From an uncultured Curtobacterium sp. (GTDB lineage Bacteria > Actinomycetota > Actinomycetes > Actinomycetales > Microbacteriaceae), in contig CAJYUW010000043.1 of assembly GCA_913778205.1 (NCBI GenBank), positions 1-64,000 on the forward strand: a DNA stretch of 64,000 nt, read 5' to 3'. Under the pieces are notes generated by a model that made no database searches, had not been told where the DNA came from, and worked only from the letters and a program-made list of their open reading frames with translations. Shown here piece after piece: positions 9,813-18,340 of this stretch. The stretch's first letter is position 1. Every line of letters begins with the position of its first letter. The translations under genes were made by a program, and so were the position numbers.

Positions 9813-9827
9813 GCGGGCCGAACCGTT

Positions 9828-9843
9828 CCCCGGTTGACCGGGG
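9828..9843 (+). terminator. Short hairpin after the Ala-rich gene
   Basis: Inverted repeat CCCCGGT-TG-ACCGGGG starting 15 nt after the stop codon at 9812. It is a compact stem of 7 G/C-rich pairs with a 2-nt loop and no U-tract; it is probably a weak terminator before the strong promoter at 9887. Confidence 0.4.
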
Positions 9844-9886
9844 ATCTCGAGGATCCGTCTGATCGTGACGACGGAGGTATGACCGA

Positions 9887-9914
9887 TTGACAGGACATGG
9901 ATCCGGGTTACGAT
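9887..9914 (+). promoter_or_regulatory. Strong vegetative promoter of the sugar transporter gene
   Basis: Consensus -35 TTGACA (9887-9892), 16-nt spacer, -10 TACGAT (9909-9914). The predicted start is about 9920, giving a leader of about 38 nt with GAAGGAG before the ATG at 9959. A perfect -35 is uncommon in this G+C-rich sequence. Confidence 0.75.
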
Positions 9915-9958
9915 CGCTGCACGCACTGACGCGCGATCACGGACGAAGGAGTCACCGT

Positions 9959-11416
9959 ATGGTCGACATCACGCCGGCTGCACCGCCGGTCGAACTGCCC
10001 CCGGTCGGGACGGGGCCGCACCGGCGCCGCCTCGGCGTCCTCGCACTCGTCGCCACGTTCGGCGGGCTGCTCTTCGGGTACGACACCGGTGTCATCAACG
10101 GTGCGCTCAACCCGATGAAGGCCGAGCTCGGCCTGACGACGTTCACCGAGGGCGTCGTCACGAGCTCGCTGCTGTTCGGCGCGGCGATCGGCGCGGTGCT
10201 CGGCGGGCGGGTCGCCGACGGATGGGGGCGTCGGAAGACGATCATCCTGCTCGCCGTGACGTTCTTCGTGGGGACGGTCGTGTGCGTCCTCGCGCCGTCG
10301 TTCGGCGTGATCGTCGTCGGGCGGGTCCTGCTCGGGCTCGCCGTCGGCGGTGCGTCGACCGTCGTCCCGGTCTTCCTCGCCGAGCTGGCGCCGTACGAGA
10401 TCCGCGGCTCGTTGTCCGGGCGCAACGAGCTCATGATCGTGATCGGCCAGCTCGCCGCCTTCGTGGTGAACGCGATCATCGGCAGCCTCTGGGGTGAGGG
10501 CGGTGGCGTCTGGCGCGTCATGCTCGCCGTCTGCGCCCTCCCGGCGATCGCGCTCTTCGTCGGCATGCTGCGGGTGCCGGAGTCGCCGCGGTGGCTCGCG
10601 TCGAAGGGGCGCAACGACGAGGCGCTCGAGGTACTCGGGCAGATCAGGTCGAAGGAGCGCGCGACGGCCGAGCTCGAGGACATCAAGCGGACGAACGAGC
10701 TCGAGGCGAAGGTCGAGCGGCAGAGCGGCTGGCGAACGCTCCTCGGCAACAAGTGGCTGATCCGGATCGTGCTCATCGGGGCGGGCATCGGCGTCGCCCA
10801 GCAGCTCACCGGCATCAACTCGATCATGTACTACGGCCAGATCGTCCTCATCGAGTCCGGCTTCGAGCAGCAGGCTGCCCTCATCGCCAACATCGCGCCC
10901 GGCGTGATCGCCGTGGTCGGCGGTTTCGTCGCCATCGCCAACATGGAGCGCATCAACCGTCGGACCACGCTCATCCTCGGCTACTCGTTGACGACGCTGT
11001 GCCACTTCCTCATCGGGATCGCATCGATGACCCTGGTCCAGGGCAACCCGGCTCGCCCGTGGGTCATCCTCTTCCTCGTCGTCGCGTTCGTCGGCTCGAT
11101 GCAGACGTTCCTCAACATCGCGACGTGGGTGATCCTGTCCGAGATCTTCCCGACGCAGATCCGCGCACTCGGCATGGGCATCTCGGTGTTCTGCCTCTGG
11201 ATCGCGAACGCGTTCCTCGGGCTGTACTTCCCGACGATCGTGGCGGCGACCGGCATCACGGGGACGTTCTTCGGCTTCGCGATCGTCGGCGTCCTGGCGC
11301 TGCTCTTCATCTGGAAGTTCGTGCCGGAGAGCCGTGGGCGCACCCTCGAAGAGGTCGAGGAGGGCGTCACGACCGGCAACATCTTCGTGGTCGACAAGAA
11401 GAAGGCGCGCGCCTGA
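9959..11416 (+). CDS. Sugar-porter family MFS transporter
   Basis: 485-aa 12-helix major facilitator of the sugar porter family (XylE/GalP/glucose permease type), a proton:sugar symporter in the plasma membrane. Family signatures are clear: FGYDTGVINGAL in helix 1, GRVADGWGRRKT between helices 2 and 3, PESPRWL after helix 6, QQLTGINSIMYY in helix 7, and a final PESRGRTLEE. The start ATG at 9959 has AAGGAG upstream. It is a single-gene unit between the promoter at 9887 and the hairpin at 11434. The sugar cannot be read from sequence; glucose, xylose or an inositol are usual. Confidence 0.93.
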   Translation: MVDITPAAPPVELPPVGTGPHRRRLGVLALVATFGGLLFGYDTGVINGALNPMKAELGLTTFTEGVVTSSLLFGAAIGAVLGGRVADGWGRRKTIILLAVTFFVGTVVCVLAPSFGVIVVGRVLLGLAVGGASTVVPVFLAELAPYEIRGSLSGRNELMIVIGQLAAFVVNAIIGSLWGEGGGVWRVMLAVCALPAIALFVGMLRVPESPRWLASKGRNDEALEVLGQIRSKERATAELEDIKRTNELEAKVERQSGWRTLLGNKWLIRIVLIGAGIGVAQQLTGINSIMYYGQIVLIESGFEQQAALIANIAPGVIAVVGGFVAIANMERINRRTTLILGYSLTTLCHFLIGIASMTLVQGNPARPWVILFLVVAFVGSMQTFLNIATWVILSEIFPTQIRALGMGISVFCLWIANAFLGLYFPTIVAATGITGTFFGFAIVGVLALLFIWKFVPESRGRTLEEVEEGVTTGNIFVVDKKKARA

Positions 11417-11433
11417 GGCTCCCGGCGCACGAC

Positions 11434-11464
11434 GGGGTCCGGGGCTGATCCGCCCCCGGACCCC
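11434..11464 (+). terminator. Terminator hairpin after the sugar transporter
   Basis: Perfect 11-bp stem GGGGTCCGGGG / CCCCGGACCCC with a 9-nt loop, 17 nt after the transporter stop. No U-tract. Confidence 0.7.
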
Positions 11465-11721
11465 GGCCCGCGACCGGGTCCGGGTCGATTCGTGCTCGCG
11501 TACCTGCTCGGCATCGGCTCTCGGTACTTCGCGATCGCGCCGATGCAGGGGCGGTGTTCCCGGGGGCGTTCGGCGGTCGCGCGAGCGTCTCCACGCCGGA
11601 GTCCTGGACAGCGATGCAGCTCGCGACGGTGGCCGGCCCCGTGTGCGCCTGCCCGGTCGACGCCTGGCTCGTCCGTCGCGGCGTCGAGGAGGCGATGTGC
11701 CCGACTGCGAGGATGGTGGGC
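11465..11721. other. Gap with no recognisable gene
   Basis: Together with the preceding hairpin this gives 305 nt between the transporter and marR genes. Frames here are open but have no start with ribosome site and no recognisable protein. It presumably carries the marR promoter, but I cannot identify -10/-35 boxes. Confidence 0.4.
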
Positions 11722-12171
11722 ATGGCCGACACCGATGAACTCCTCGCCGCGTCCCGTGGGCTGCTCGGGGTCGTCGCCCGGTCGATGACCGCGGCGCTCG
11801 AGCACGTGACGGTGCCGCAGTTCCGGCTCATCGTGCTCGTGGCGACGCTGGGGCCGACCCGGTCCGGAGATCTCGCCGAACGGCTCGCGGTCGGACCGTC
11901 GACGCTGACCCGCAACGTCGACCGGCTGGTCTCTGGTGGCTGGGTCGAACGGAGGACGGGTGCGGACAACCGCCGGGAGGTCCTGATCGCCCCGACCGAG
12001 GCCGGTCGCTCGCTGGTCGCCGAGGTCACCGAGCGTCGGACGCGTGAGCTCGAGGCCGTGCTCGATCGCGTGCCGGAAGCGCAGCGCGCCGGCGTGGTCG
12101 AGGGCATGCGCGCGCTCCGGACGGCGATGGACGAACCGCTGCCGGAGGAGATCTCGGCGTTCGGCGGCTGA
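11722..12171 (+). CDS. MarR-family regulator
   Basis: 149-aa winged-helix dimeric regulator. The DNA-binding part has SGDLAERLAVGPSTLTRNVDRLV followed by the wing (ERRTGADNRREVLIAPTEAG). No redox Cys is present in the first helix, unlike the OhrR protein at 13939-14415, so it probably senses a small ligand. No obvious target lies beside it; the nearest genes are the sugar transporter upstream and the convergent oxidoreductase operon downstream. The start at 11722 is the first ATG that gives a family-length protein. Confidence 0.85.
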   Translation: MADTDELLAASRGLLGVVARSMTAALEHVTVPQFRLIVLVATLGPTRSGDLAERLAVGPSTLTRNVDRLVSGGWVERRTGADNRREVLIAPTEAGRSLVAEVTERRTRELEAVLDRVPEAQRAGVVEGMRALRTAMDEPLPEEISAFGG

Positions 12172-12290
12172 CCCGGGGCCGGAGCCAGCGCCAGGCTCGT
12201 CGCGCCTCCCCGCCGCTGCGCGGGGCTCCGGCGTGCTGCGGGGTGACGGAGCCGTCGGCGCACGGAACGCGCGCGGAACACGCCCACAGA

Positions 12291-12334
12291 CGGACGGGAG
12301 GCCCGTGGCGGATCCGCCACGGGCCTCCCGTCCG
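12291..12334. terminator. 44-nt perfect palindrome between convergent genes (family A)
   Basis: A self-complementary 44-nt sequence centred on GGATCC; each half is CGGACGGGAGGCCCGTGGCG plus two bases. It lies between marR (+) and the oxidoreductase gene (-), so it can terminate both. The stem sequence is nearly the same as at 8062-8113 and 43747-43782. Confidence 0.75.
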
Positions 12335-12404
12335 GCTCACGGTCGCGCCTCGGCGCGACGCGCCGCGTCGCCGCCGAGTGGGGCGCGCCCGTCGGCCGAT
12401 CGCG

Positions 12405-13400
12405 CTACGGGCGCAGGAGCACCTTGCCGACGCGGCCGGCGGTGTCGCTGGCGCGGGCGGCGTCGCGTGCCTGCTCGAACGGGAAGACCTCCGAGACCGG
12501 GAGGGTCAGCGAGCCGTCGAGCACGCGGGTGATGAGCTCCCCGAAGAGCTGCTGCTTGAGCGGCGCGTCCATGGTCTTGCTGACGACGGCGCCCCAGAAG
12601 CCCTTGACCGTGAGCTGACCGAAGATGACCTTGCCGGACGGGATCTCCAGGGTCGGGGAGGCCATCGCGCCGAAGACGACGAGGGTGCCGTTCTCGCCCA
12701 TCACGGAGGCGATGTCGCCGGCGGCCTTGCCACCGACCGACTCCACGCCGGCGATGATCGGGGCACCACCGGTGATCGCGCGGACCTGGTCCTGCCAGTC
12801 GTCCGAGTCGGTGGCGACGATGCGGTCGATGCCCTGCTCACGGAGCTCCTCGACGCCGGCGGCGCGGCGGACGAGTCCGATGACGTTGATGCCCCGGGCC
12901 TTCCCGAGCTGCGCGACCATGCGGCCGACGGCACCGTTCGCGGCGTTCTGGATGAGCCAGTCGCCCTCGTGCAGGTCGAGCGAGTGCAGCAGGCTGATGG
13001 CGCTGAACGGCATCGAGACGAGCTGCGAGGCGGCCTCGTCGGTCATCGCGTCCGGCACCGGCACGAGGCCCGCGGCGTTCGCGGTGTAGTACTCGGCCCA
13101 GACGCCGAACGTGCCGCCCGCGACGCGCTGGCCGACGGACAGGTTCGTCACGCCCGCACCGAGCGCCTCGACGACGCCGAGCGCCTCGGTACCGGAGGCC
13201 GCGGGGAGCTCGGGCTTGAAGCCGTAGGTGCCGCGGATGGTCCACAGGTCGTGGTTGTGGATGGGGGAGAGCACGGTGCGGACGAGGACCTCGCCGGCGC
13301 CGGGGGTGGGGACCGGGCGCTCCTCGGTGGTCAGCACGTCGGCGGGCTCGCCGAACTCGTGGTGGACGACGGCGCGCATGGTGGTGGGGGTGGTGCTCAT
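12405..13400 (-). CDS. Zinc-independent MDR oxidoreductase (quinone/enoyl reductase type)
   Basis: 331-aa medium-chain dehydrogenase/reductase without the structural or catalytic zinc Cys residues. A GroES-like N-terminal domain (about 10-125) and a Rossmann domain (NAANGAVGRMVAQLGKARG, about 155-175) place it near quinone reductases and MECR-type enoyl reductases that use NADPH. It starts 3 nt after the ohr stop, so it is almost certainly the third gene of an ohrR-ohr-MDR operon. Its context suggests detoxification of reactive carbonyl or quinone products of lipid peroxidation; this is inference. Confidence 0.85.
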   Translation of the reverse strand: MSTTPTTMRAVVHHEFGEPADVLTTEERPVPTPGAGEVLVRTVLSPIHNHDLWTIRGTYGFKPELPAASGTEALGVVEALGAGVTNLSVGQRVAGGTFGVWAEYYTANAAGLVPVPDAMTDEAASQLVSMPFSAISLLHSLDLHEGDWLIQNAANGAVGRMVAQLGKARGINVIGLVRRAAGVEELREQGIDRIVATDSDDWQDQVRAITGGAPIIAGVESVGGKAAGDIASVMGENGTLVVFGAMASPTLEIPSGKVIFGQLTVKGFWGAVVSKTMDAPLKQQLFGELITRVLDGSLTLPVSEVFPFEQARDAARASDTAGRVGKVLLRP

Positions 13401-13403
13401 GGA

Positions 13404-13826
<423 letters not shown>

Positions 13827-13938
13827 GTGGTTCCTTTCCTTCGTGGGGTCGGTGGTGCTCGGTGCGGTGGCCGCCGGCTGCTGGCCGAGACTCGGCCCGG
13901 CGGACGGTTCCGCGGCGTCGGGGTCGCGGACGTGTCCG

Positions 13939-14415
13939 CTAGGCCGAGTCTCGGGTCGCGGGGGTCGCGGGGGTCGCCGAGCCGGGCGCGGCCGCGGTGC
14001 GCATCGTCGCGATGAGTCGCTGGAGCGCGCCGACGAGCTCGGCTGCGGCGTCCTCGTCGGGCAGTCCCATCCCCTCCGCGATGCGCGCCGGGATGTGGGC
14101 GAGTTCGGACCGGATCGTGCGCCCGCGGTCACCGAGGGTGACGGTGACGACCCGCTCGTCGGTGCTGCGGCGCTCGCGGCGGACCAGGTCGCTCTGCTCC
14201 ATCCGGCGGAGGAGCGGCGACATCGTCCCGGAGTCGAGCTGCAGGTGCTCGCCGAGGCTCGACACGGTCTGGTCGCCCTCGACCCACAGGGTGACGAGCA
14301 CCAGGTACTGCGGGTAGGTCAGACCCCAGGGTTCGAGCATCGTGCGGTACGCCTGGGTCGTCGCTCGGGACGCCGCGTACAGCGAGAAGCACACCATCTC
14401 GTCGGTCACCGGCAT
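13939..14415 (-). CDS. ohrR: Peroxide-sensing MarR regulator OhrR
   Basis: 158-aa MarR-family repressor. The redox Cys is at residue 9 in MVCFSLYAASR, matching the sensing Cys of OhrR, and the helix-turn-helix VSSLGEHLQLDSGTMSPLLRRME and wing follow. Oxidation by organic hydroperoxides would release it from DNA. It is upstream of ohr on the same strand; two overlapping palindromes immediately upstream of its start (14435-14451) are the likely operator, so it should autoregulate and control ohr and the MDR gene. The C-terminus has a short PGSATPATPATR tail. Confidence 0.92.
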   Translation of the reverse strand: MPVTDEMVCFSLYAASRATTQAYRTMLEPWGLTYPQYLVLVTLWVEGDQTVSSLGEHLQLDSGTMSPLLRRMEQSDLVRRERRSTDERVVTVTLGDRGRTIRSELAHIPARIAEGMGLPDEDAAAELVGALQRLIATMRTAAAPGSATPATPATRDSA

Positions 14416-14434
14416 GTCTTCAGTGTTGCACACA

Positions 14435-14451
14435 ACAACGTTGTGCACAAC
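14435..14451 (-). promoter_or_regulatory. Probable OhrR operator (two overlapping palindromes)
   Basis: ACAACGTTGT (14435-14444) overlaps GTTGTGCACAAC (14440-14451); both are perfect palindromes sharing GTTGT. They lie 20-36 nt upstream of the ohrR start in an otherwise less G+C-rich patch. Position and symmetry fit autoregulation by OhrR. Confidence 0.65.
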
Positions 14452-14512
14452 CGAGTTGCGGACCGGGGATCGCGATCCGGGATCGACACGAGGCGGACGG
14501 GAGGCGCGGTGC

Positions 14513-14554
14513 GGACGGGAGGCGCGGTGCGGGCCCGCCACGCGCCTCCCGTCC
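14513..14554 (-). terminator. Hairpin after the DHA2 exporter gene (family A)
   Basis: GGACGGGAGGCGCG (14513-14526) pairs with CGCGCCTCCCGTCC (14541-14554), immediately downstream of the exporter stop on the minus strand. The first arm is duplicated: CGGACGGGAGGCGCGGTG occurs in tandem from about 14494 and again from 14512. Confidence 0.7.
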
Positions 14555-14555
14555 G

Positions 14556-16172
14556 TCAGCCCGCGGCCGTCGCACGCTCGGTCGAGCGGGTGGTCTCCTC
14601 GCTCTCCGGCCGCCGGAGCCGCAGCGTCGCCGCCAGCCCGAGGACGAGGAAGCCAGCGGCCGAGAACGCGGCCGCCCTGGTGCCGTCGCTGAAGGCGGCG
14701 GCCGCGACGTCGCCCGTCGTGCTGTCCTGCTCCCGGAGTGCCGGGATCGCTCCGCCGGACGACTTCACGACGGTGTCCGCGACCTGCGCGGCGGTGGCGG
14801 ACGGCACCCCCGAGTCCTCGAGTCGGTGTGTCAGGAGCGTGTTCGTCGAGGTGAACAGGACCGTCCCGAGCACCGCGATGCCGAGCGCGGAACCGATCTG
14901 CCGGGCCGTGCTCTGGGCGCCGGACGCCTCGCCGCTGCGCTCGACCGGGACGTCCTGCAGCACGACCCCGGTGAGCTGGGCGGTGGCGAGGCCGACGCCG
15001 AAGCCGTAGACGAACAGGCAGGGCACGATCGCCCACCACTCGGTCGTCGCCGACACCACGAAGCCGACCGCGGCGACGCCGACGATCTCGGCCGCGATGC
15101 CGAGCCGGACGATGCGGAGCGCTCCGAGGCGCTGTCCGGCGGTGGCGGCGAACCCGCTGGCCACGAACGACCCGATCGCGAGGCCGAGCAGGACGAACCC
15201 GGTCTGCAGTGCCGAGTAGCCGAGCACGTTCTGGAGCCACAGGGGGAGCGACAGGATGATGCCGAACTCGCCGAGCGAGACGATCAGCGCGGCGATGGAT
15301 CCGCCGCGGAAGGACGCGATCCCGAAGAGGTCGAGCGCGATGAGCGTCGAACGACCGGCGCGCTGGCGTCGGCGCGTCCAGACGACGAAGAGGACCCCGG
15401 CGACCACGGTCAGCAGGAACGCGTACGGGATCGGCGAGAGCGGGCCGGGCCAGCTCCAGTCGCCGATGCGCAGGCGCTCGGCGTTCGTCCACCAGCCGTA
15501 GGTGCGTCCCTCGATCAGACCGAAGACCAGCGACGCGCTGGCGAGGACGCTGAGCACGGCCCCGACGACGTCGATGCGTCCGGCGTGCACCTCGTCGCGC
15601 GACTCGCGGACGAACAGGAGTGCGCAGACGACGATCGCGATGCCGAGCGGGATGTTGATGCCGAACGCCCAGCGCCACGAGAACGCCGTGGTGAGCCAGC
15701 CGCCGAGGAGCGGCCCGACGGCGACCATGCCCCCGATCGTCGAGCCCCACACGGCGAAGGCGATCCCACGCTCGCGGCCGCTGAAGTTCGCGTTGACGAG
15801 CGAGAGCGTGGTCGGGAGGACCATCGCGCCGCCGACCCCCTGCACGATGCGGGACAGCACGAGCAGCTCGCCGGTCGGCGCGAGTGCGGCGAGGACCGAT
15901 GCCGCCGCGAACACCGCCACGCCCGTCACCATGAGCAGGCGGCGCCCCAGTCGGTCGGCGAGCGACCCGAACACCAGCAGGAGCGCGGCGAACACGAGCG
16001 TGTAGCTCTCCTGCACCCACTGCACCGCCGTGGAGCCGATGTCCAGGTCGCGGACGATGCTGGGGATCGCGACGTTCACGATCGTGGAGTCGACGATGAT
16101 CAGCGAGACCGCGACGCTGATGACGACGAGTCCGGCCCAGCGTCGACGGTCGGGGGTGTGCGGGGTGGTCAC
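14556..16172 (-). CDS. DHA2-family (EmrB/QacA-type) MFS drug exporter
   Basis: 538-aa transporter with about 14 transmembrane helices, the size of DHA2 proton-driven multidrug exporters. Visible: the motif D1-like IIVDSTIVNVAIPSI in helix 1, GSLADRLGRRLLM (motif A), and the antiporter motif C-like helix with GPLLGGWLTTAFSWRWAF. The GTG start at 16172 has AGGAGG six nt upstream; longer readings would enter the divergent mevalonate promoter. A 12-bp palindrome at 16192-16203 may be its operator. Substrates are unknown. Confidence 0.9.
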   Translation of the reverse strand: MTTPHTPDRRRWAGLVVISVAVSLIIVDSTIVNVAIPSIVRDLDIGSTAVQWVQESYTLVFAALLLVFGSLADRLGRRLLMVTGVAVFAAASVLAALAPTGELLVLSRIVQGVGGAMVLPTTLSLVNANFSGRERGIAFAVWGSTIGGMVAVGPLLGGWLTTAFSWRWAFGINIPLGIAIVVCALLFVRESRDEVHAGRIDVVGAVLSVLASASLVFGLIEGRTYGWWTNAERLRIGDWSWPGPLSPIPYAFLLTVVAGVLFVVWTRRRQRAGRSTLIALDLFGIASFRGGSIAALIVSLGEFGIILSLPLWLQNVLGYSALQTGFVLLGLAIGSFVASGFAATAGQRLGALRIVRLGIAAEIVGVAAVGFVVSATTEWWAIVPCLFVYGFGVGLATAQLTGVVLQDVPVERSGEASGAQSTARQIGSALGIAVLGTVLFTSTNTLLTHRLEDSGVPSATAAQVADTVVKSSGGAIPALREQDSTTGDVAAAAFSDGTRAAAFSAAGFLVLGLAATLRLRRPESEETTRSTERATAAG

Positions 16173-16191
16173 GGGGTGCCTCCTGGGATCG

Positions 16192-16203
16192 TCAGCATGC
16201 TGA
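16192..16203 (-). promoter_or_regulatory. Palindrome upstream of the exporter gene
   Basis: TCAGCATGCTGA is a perfect 12-bp palindrome 20-31 nt upstream of the exporter start, flanked by GATC-like bases on both sides. It lies in the 141-nt divergent region shared with the mevalonate operon and could be an operator for an unlinked TetR or MarR regulator. Confidence 0.4.
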
Positions 16204-16313
16204 TCATCACCGTACGCCGTTCTCGGACGGGGCGTGCAGCCCCCGTGCGGACGGGGTACGGCGGGCGTCGAGCACGCATGTGGGTCCGGACGGTTAGGCT
16301 GACGTGACCCACG

Positions 16314-17336
16314 ATGACCAGCAACCACCTCGACCACTCAGCGGCCCCCGCAGCCGGCGACACCAGCCGCACGGGTCGAGCCGCCTCCCACGGCAAGACG
16401 ATCCTCATCGGGGAGCACGCCGTGGTCCACGGCGCACCCGCACTCGTGCTGCCCGTCCTCGACGCCGTGGTCGTCGCGACCGCGAGGCCCATCGACGCCG
16501 GCCCCGTCGCAGCCCACCCCGATGCCGACCCGGCGACCGGACACCGCCTCGAGTCGGCCGTGCACACCGGGCCGCTCGACGCCGCGCCCGCCGCGGTGCT
16601 GCCGACCGTCACCGCGGTCACGGCGACGCTCCGCCACCTCGGGGTGGCCGACCGTCACTTCCACGTGCGGGTCGACAGCGACGTCCCCACCGCCAGGGGG
16701 ATGGGGTCGAGCGCCGCGGTCGCCGCAGCCGTCACCGCAGCGGTCGCGGACGCCCTCGGGGAGACGCTCGACGCCGACACCCACCACGAGCTCATCCAGC
16801 AGTGCGAGCGCATCGCCCACGGTCGGCCGTCCGGACTCGACGCACGCGGGGTCGTCGCGGACGCCCCCGTCTGGTTCGAGGACGGCCGTGTCGAGCCCGT
16901 CGCGCTCGGCGCCGCCTTCACCTTCGTGGTCGCCGACACGGGCGTCCCGGGGCACACCCGGGAGGCCGTCGCGTCCGTCCGGGACCGCCTCGAGCGCGAC
17001 CCCGTGGGCGTCCGGACGACGATCGACGCGATCGGCGACCGCGCCCGCGCGGCACGGGCGGCGCTCGAGCGCGGCGACGCCGGGGCGCTCGGGGCGGCGA
17101 TGGACGCCGCACACGGGCTGCTGGGCGACCTCGACGTGTCGAGCGACGACCTCGACCGGCTCGTCGCGGCGGCACGGGACGCCGGTGCGCTCGGCGCGAA
17201 GCTGACCGGCGGGGGCCGTGGCGGCTGCGTCCTCGCCCTGGCCACCGACGACGACCACGCGGACCGCGTCGCGGCCGCCCTGCGCGGCGCCGGAGCCGCG
17301 GCCACCTGGACCACCACGATCGGAGACCGCGCATGA
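16314..17336 (+). CDS. mvk: Mevalonate kinase
   Basis: 340-aa GHMP-family kinase phosphorylating mevalonate to 5-phosphomevalonate. Visible: ILIGEHAVVHGAPAL near the N-terminus, the ATP-binding PTARGMGSSAAVAAA (about 125-139) and the C-terminal GHMP motif KLTGGGRGGC. It is the first gene of the mevalonate operon. A -10-like TAGGCT at 16295-16300 lies shortly upstream; the -35 is poor. The stop overlaps the next start as ATGA. The order mvk-mvaD-pmk matches the actinobacterial mevalonate cluster known from Streptomyces. Confidence 0.94.
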   Translation: MTSNHLDHSAAPAAGDTSRTGRAASHGKTILIGEHAVVHGAPALVLPVLDAVVVATARPIDAGPVAAHPDADPATGHRLESAVHTGPLDAAPAAVLPTVTAVTATLRHLGVADRHFHVRVDSDVPTARGMGSSAAVAAAVTAAVADALGETLDADTHHELIQQCERIAHGRPSGLDARGVVADAPVWFEDGRVEPVALGAAFTFVVADTGVPGHTREAVASVRDRLERDPVGVRTTIDAIGDRARAARAALERGDAGALGAAMDAAHGLLGDLDVSSDDLDRLVAAARDAGALGAKLTGGGRGGCVLALATDDDHADRVAAALRGAGAAATWTTTIGDRA

Positions 17337-18340
17337 CCACCGCAACGGCCGTCGCGCACCCCAACATCGCCCTCGTCAAGTACTGGGGCAAGGCGGACGC
17401 GACCCTGGCGCTGCCCGCGACCGGCAGCGTCTCGATGGGCCTCGACGTGTTCCCGACCACCACCACGGTCACCGTCGGGGACACCGCGGACGACGCCCTC
17501 ACGCTCAACGGCGCGGTCACGACCGACGGTGCGCTCGTGCGGGTCACCCAGTTCCTCGACCTCGTGCGCGAGCTCGCCGGATCGAGCGAGCGCGCGTCGG
17601 TGGTCAGCGAGAACACCGTCCCGACCGGTGCCGGCCTGGCGTCCAGCGCGTCGGGCTTCGCCGCGCTCGCCACCGCCGCGGCCGCCGCCTACGGGCTCGA
17701 CCTGTCCGAGCGCGACCTGTCCCGGCTCGCCCGACGCGGCTCGGGATCGGCCACGCGGTCGATCCCCGGTGGCGTCAGCGTCTGGCACGCCGGCGACGAC
17801 GCGGGGTCCTTCGCCGAGACCGTCCCCGCGCCGCCGATGGCCATGGTGGTCGTCACGATCGACGCCGGCCCGAAGCCGATCGGGTCGCGCGAGGCGATGC
17901 GCAGGACGATCGCGACCTCGCCGTTCTACCCGGCGTGGGTGACCTCGACGACCGAGACCGTCACGGACATGCTGACGGCGTGCGCCGCGGGTGACTTCAC
18001 CCGGATCGGCGAGCTCACCGAGAGCAACGCGCTCCGCATGCACGCCACGATCGAGGGCGCGTTCCCCCCGATCCGGTACCTCACCGCTCGCAGCGTCGCC
18101 GTGTTCGACGCCGTCGCGGAGCTCCGCGCCGCCGGACTCCGGGCGTACGCCACGGCCGACGCCGGGCCGAACGTGGTCGTCCTCACCACGCCCGAGGACC
18201 GCGCCGCCGTCGCCACCGCGCTCGCCGGGCACGGGGACGTCATCGAGTCCGGCACCGGACCAGGCGCGCGCCTCGTCCGCTCCGAAGGAACGGAGGCGCC
18301 CGCGCCGGGCGTCGACCGACCCGAGGAGACCGCCGAGTGA
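17333..18340 (+). CDS. mvaD: Diphosphomevalonate decarboxylase
   Basis: 335-aa GHMP-family enzyme performing ATP-dependent decarboxylation of 5-diphosphomevalonate to isopentenyl diphosphate. The signature AHPNIALVKYWGKAD is at residues 8-22, and the phosphate loop PTGAGLASSASGFAAL is about 100-115. It overlaps mvk by 4 nt and pmk by 4 nt (GTGA), so translation is coupled. Function in IPP supply follows from family and operon. Confidence 0.95.
   Translation: MTTATAVAHPNIALVKYWGKADATLALPATGSVSMGLDVFPTTTTVTVGDTADDALTLNGAVTTDGALVRVTQFLDLVRELAGSSERASVVSENTVPTGAGLASSASGFAALATAAAAAYGLDLSERDLSRLARRGSGSATRSIPGGVSVWHAGDDAGSFAETVPAPPMAMVVVTIDAGPKPIGSREAMRRTIATSPFYPAWVTSTTETVTDMLTACAAGDFTRIGELTESNALRMHATIEGAFPPIRYLTARSVAVFDAVAELRAAGLRAYATADAGPNVVVLTTPEDRAAVATALAGHGDVIESGTGPGARLVRSEGTEAPAPGVDRPEETAE

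Noticed and set aside
13883..13897. Terminator between ohrR and ohr
   Set aside because: The GGCCGAG stem is short and lies inside an operon whose downstream genes need transcription; at most it attenuates.
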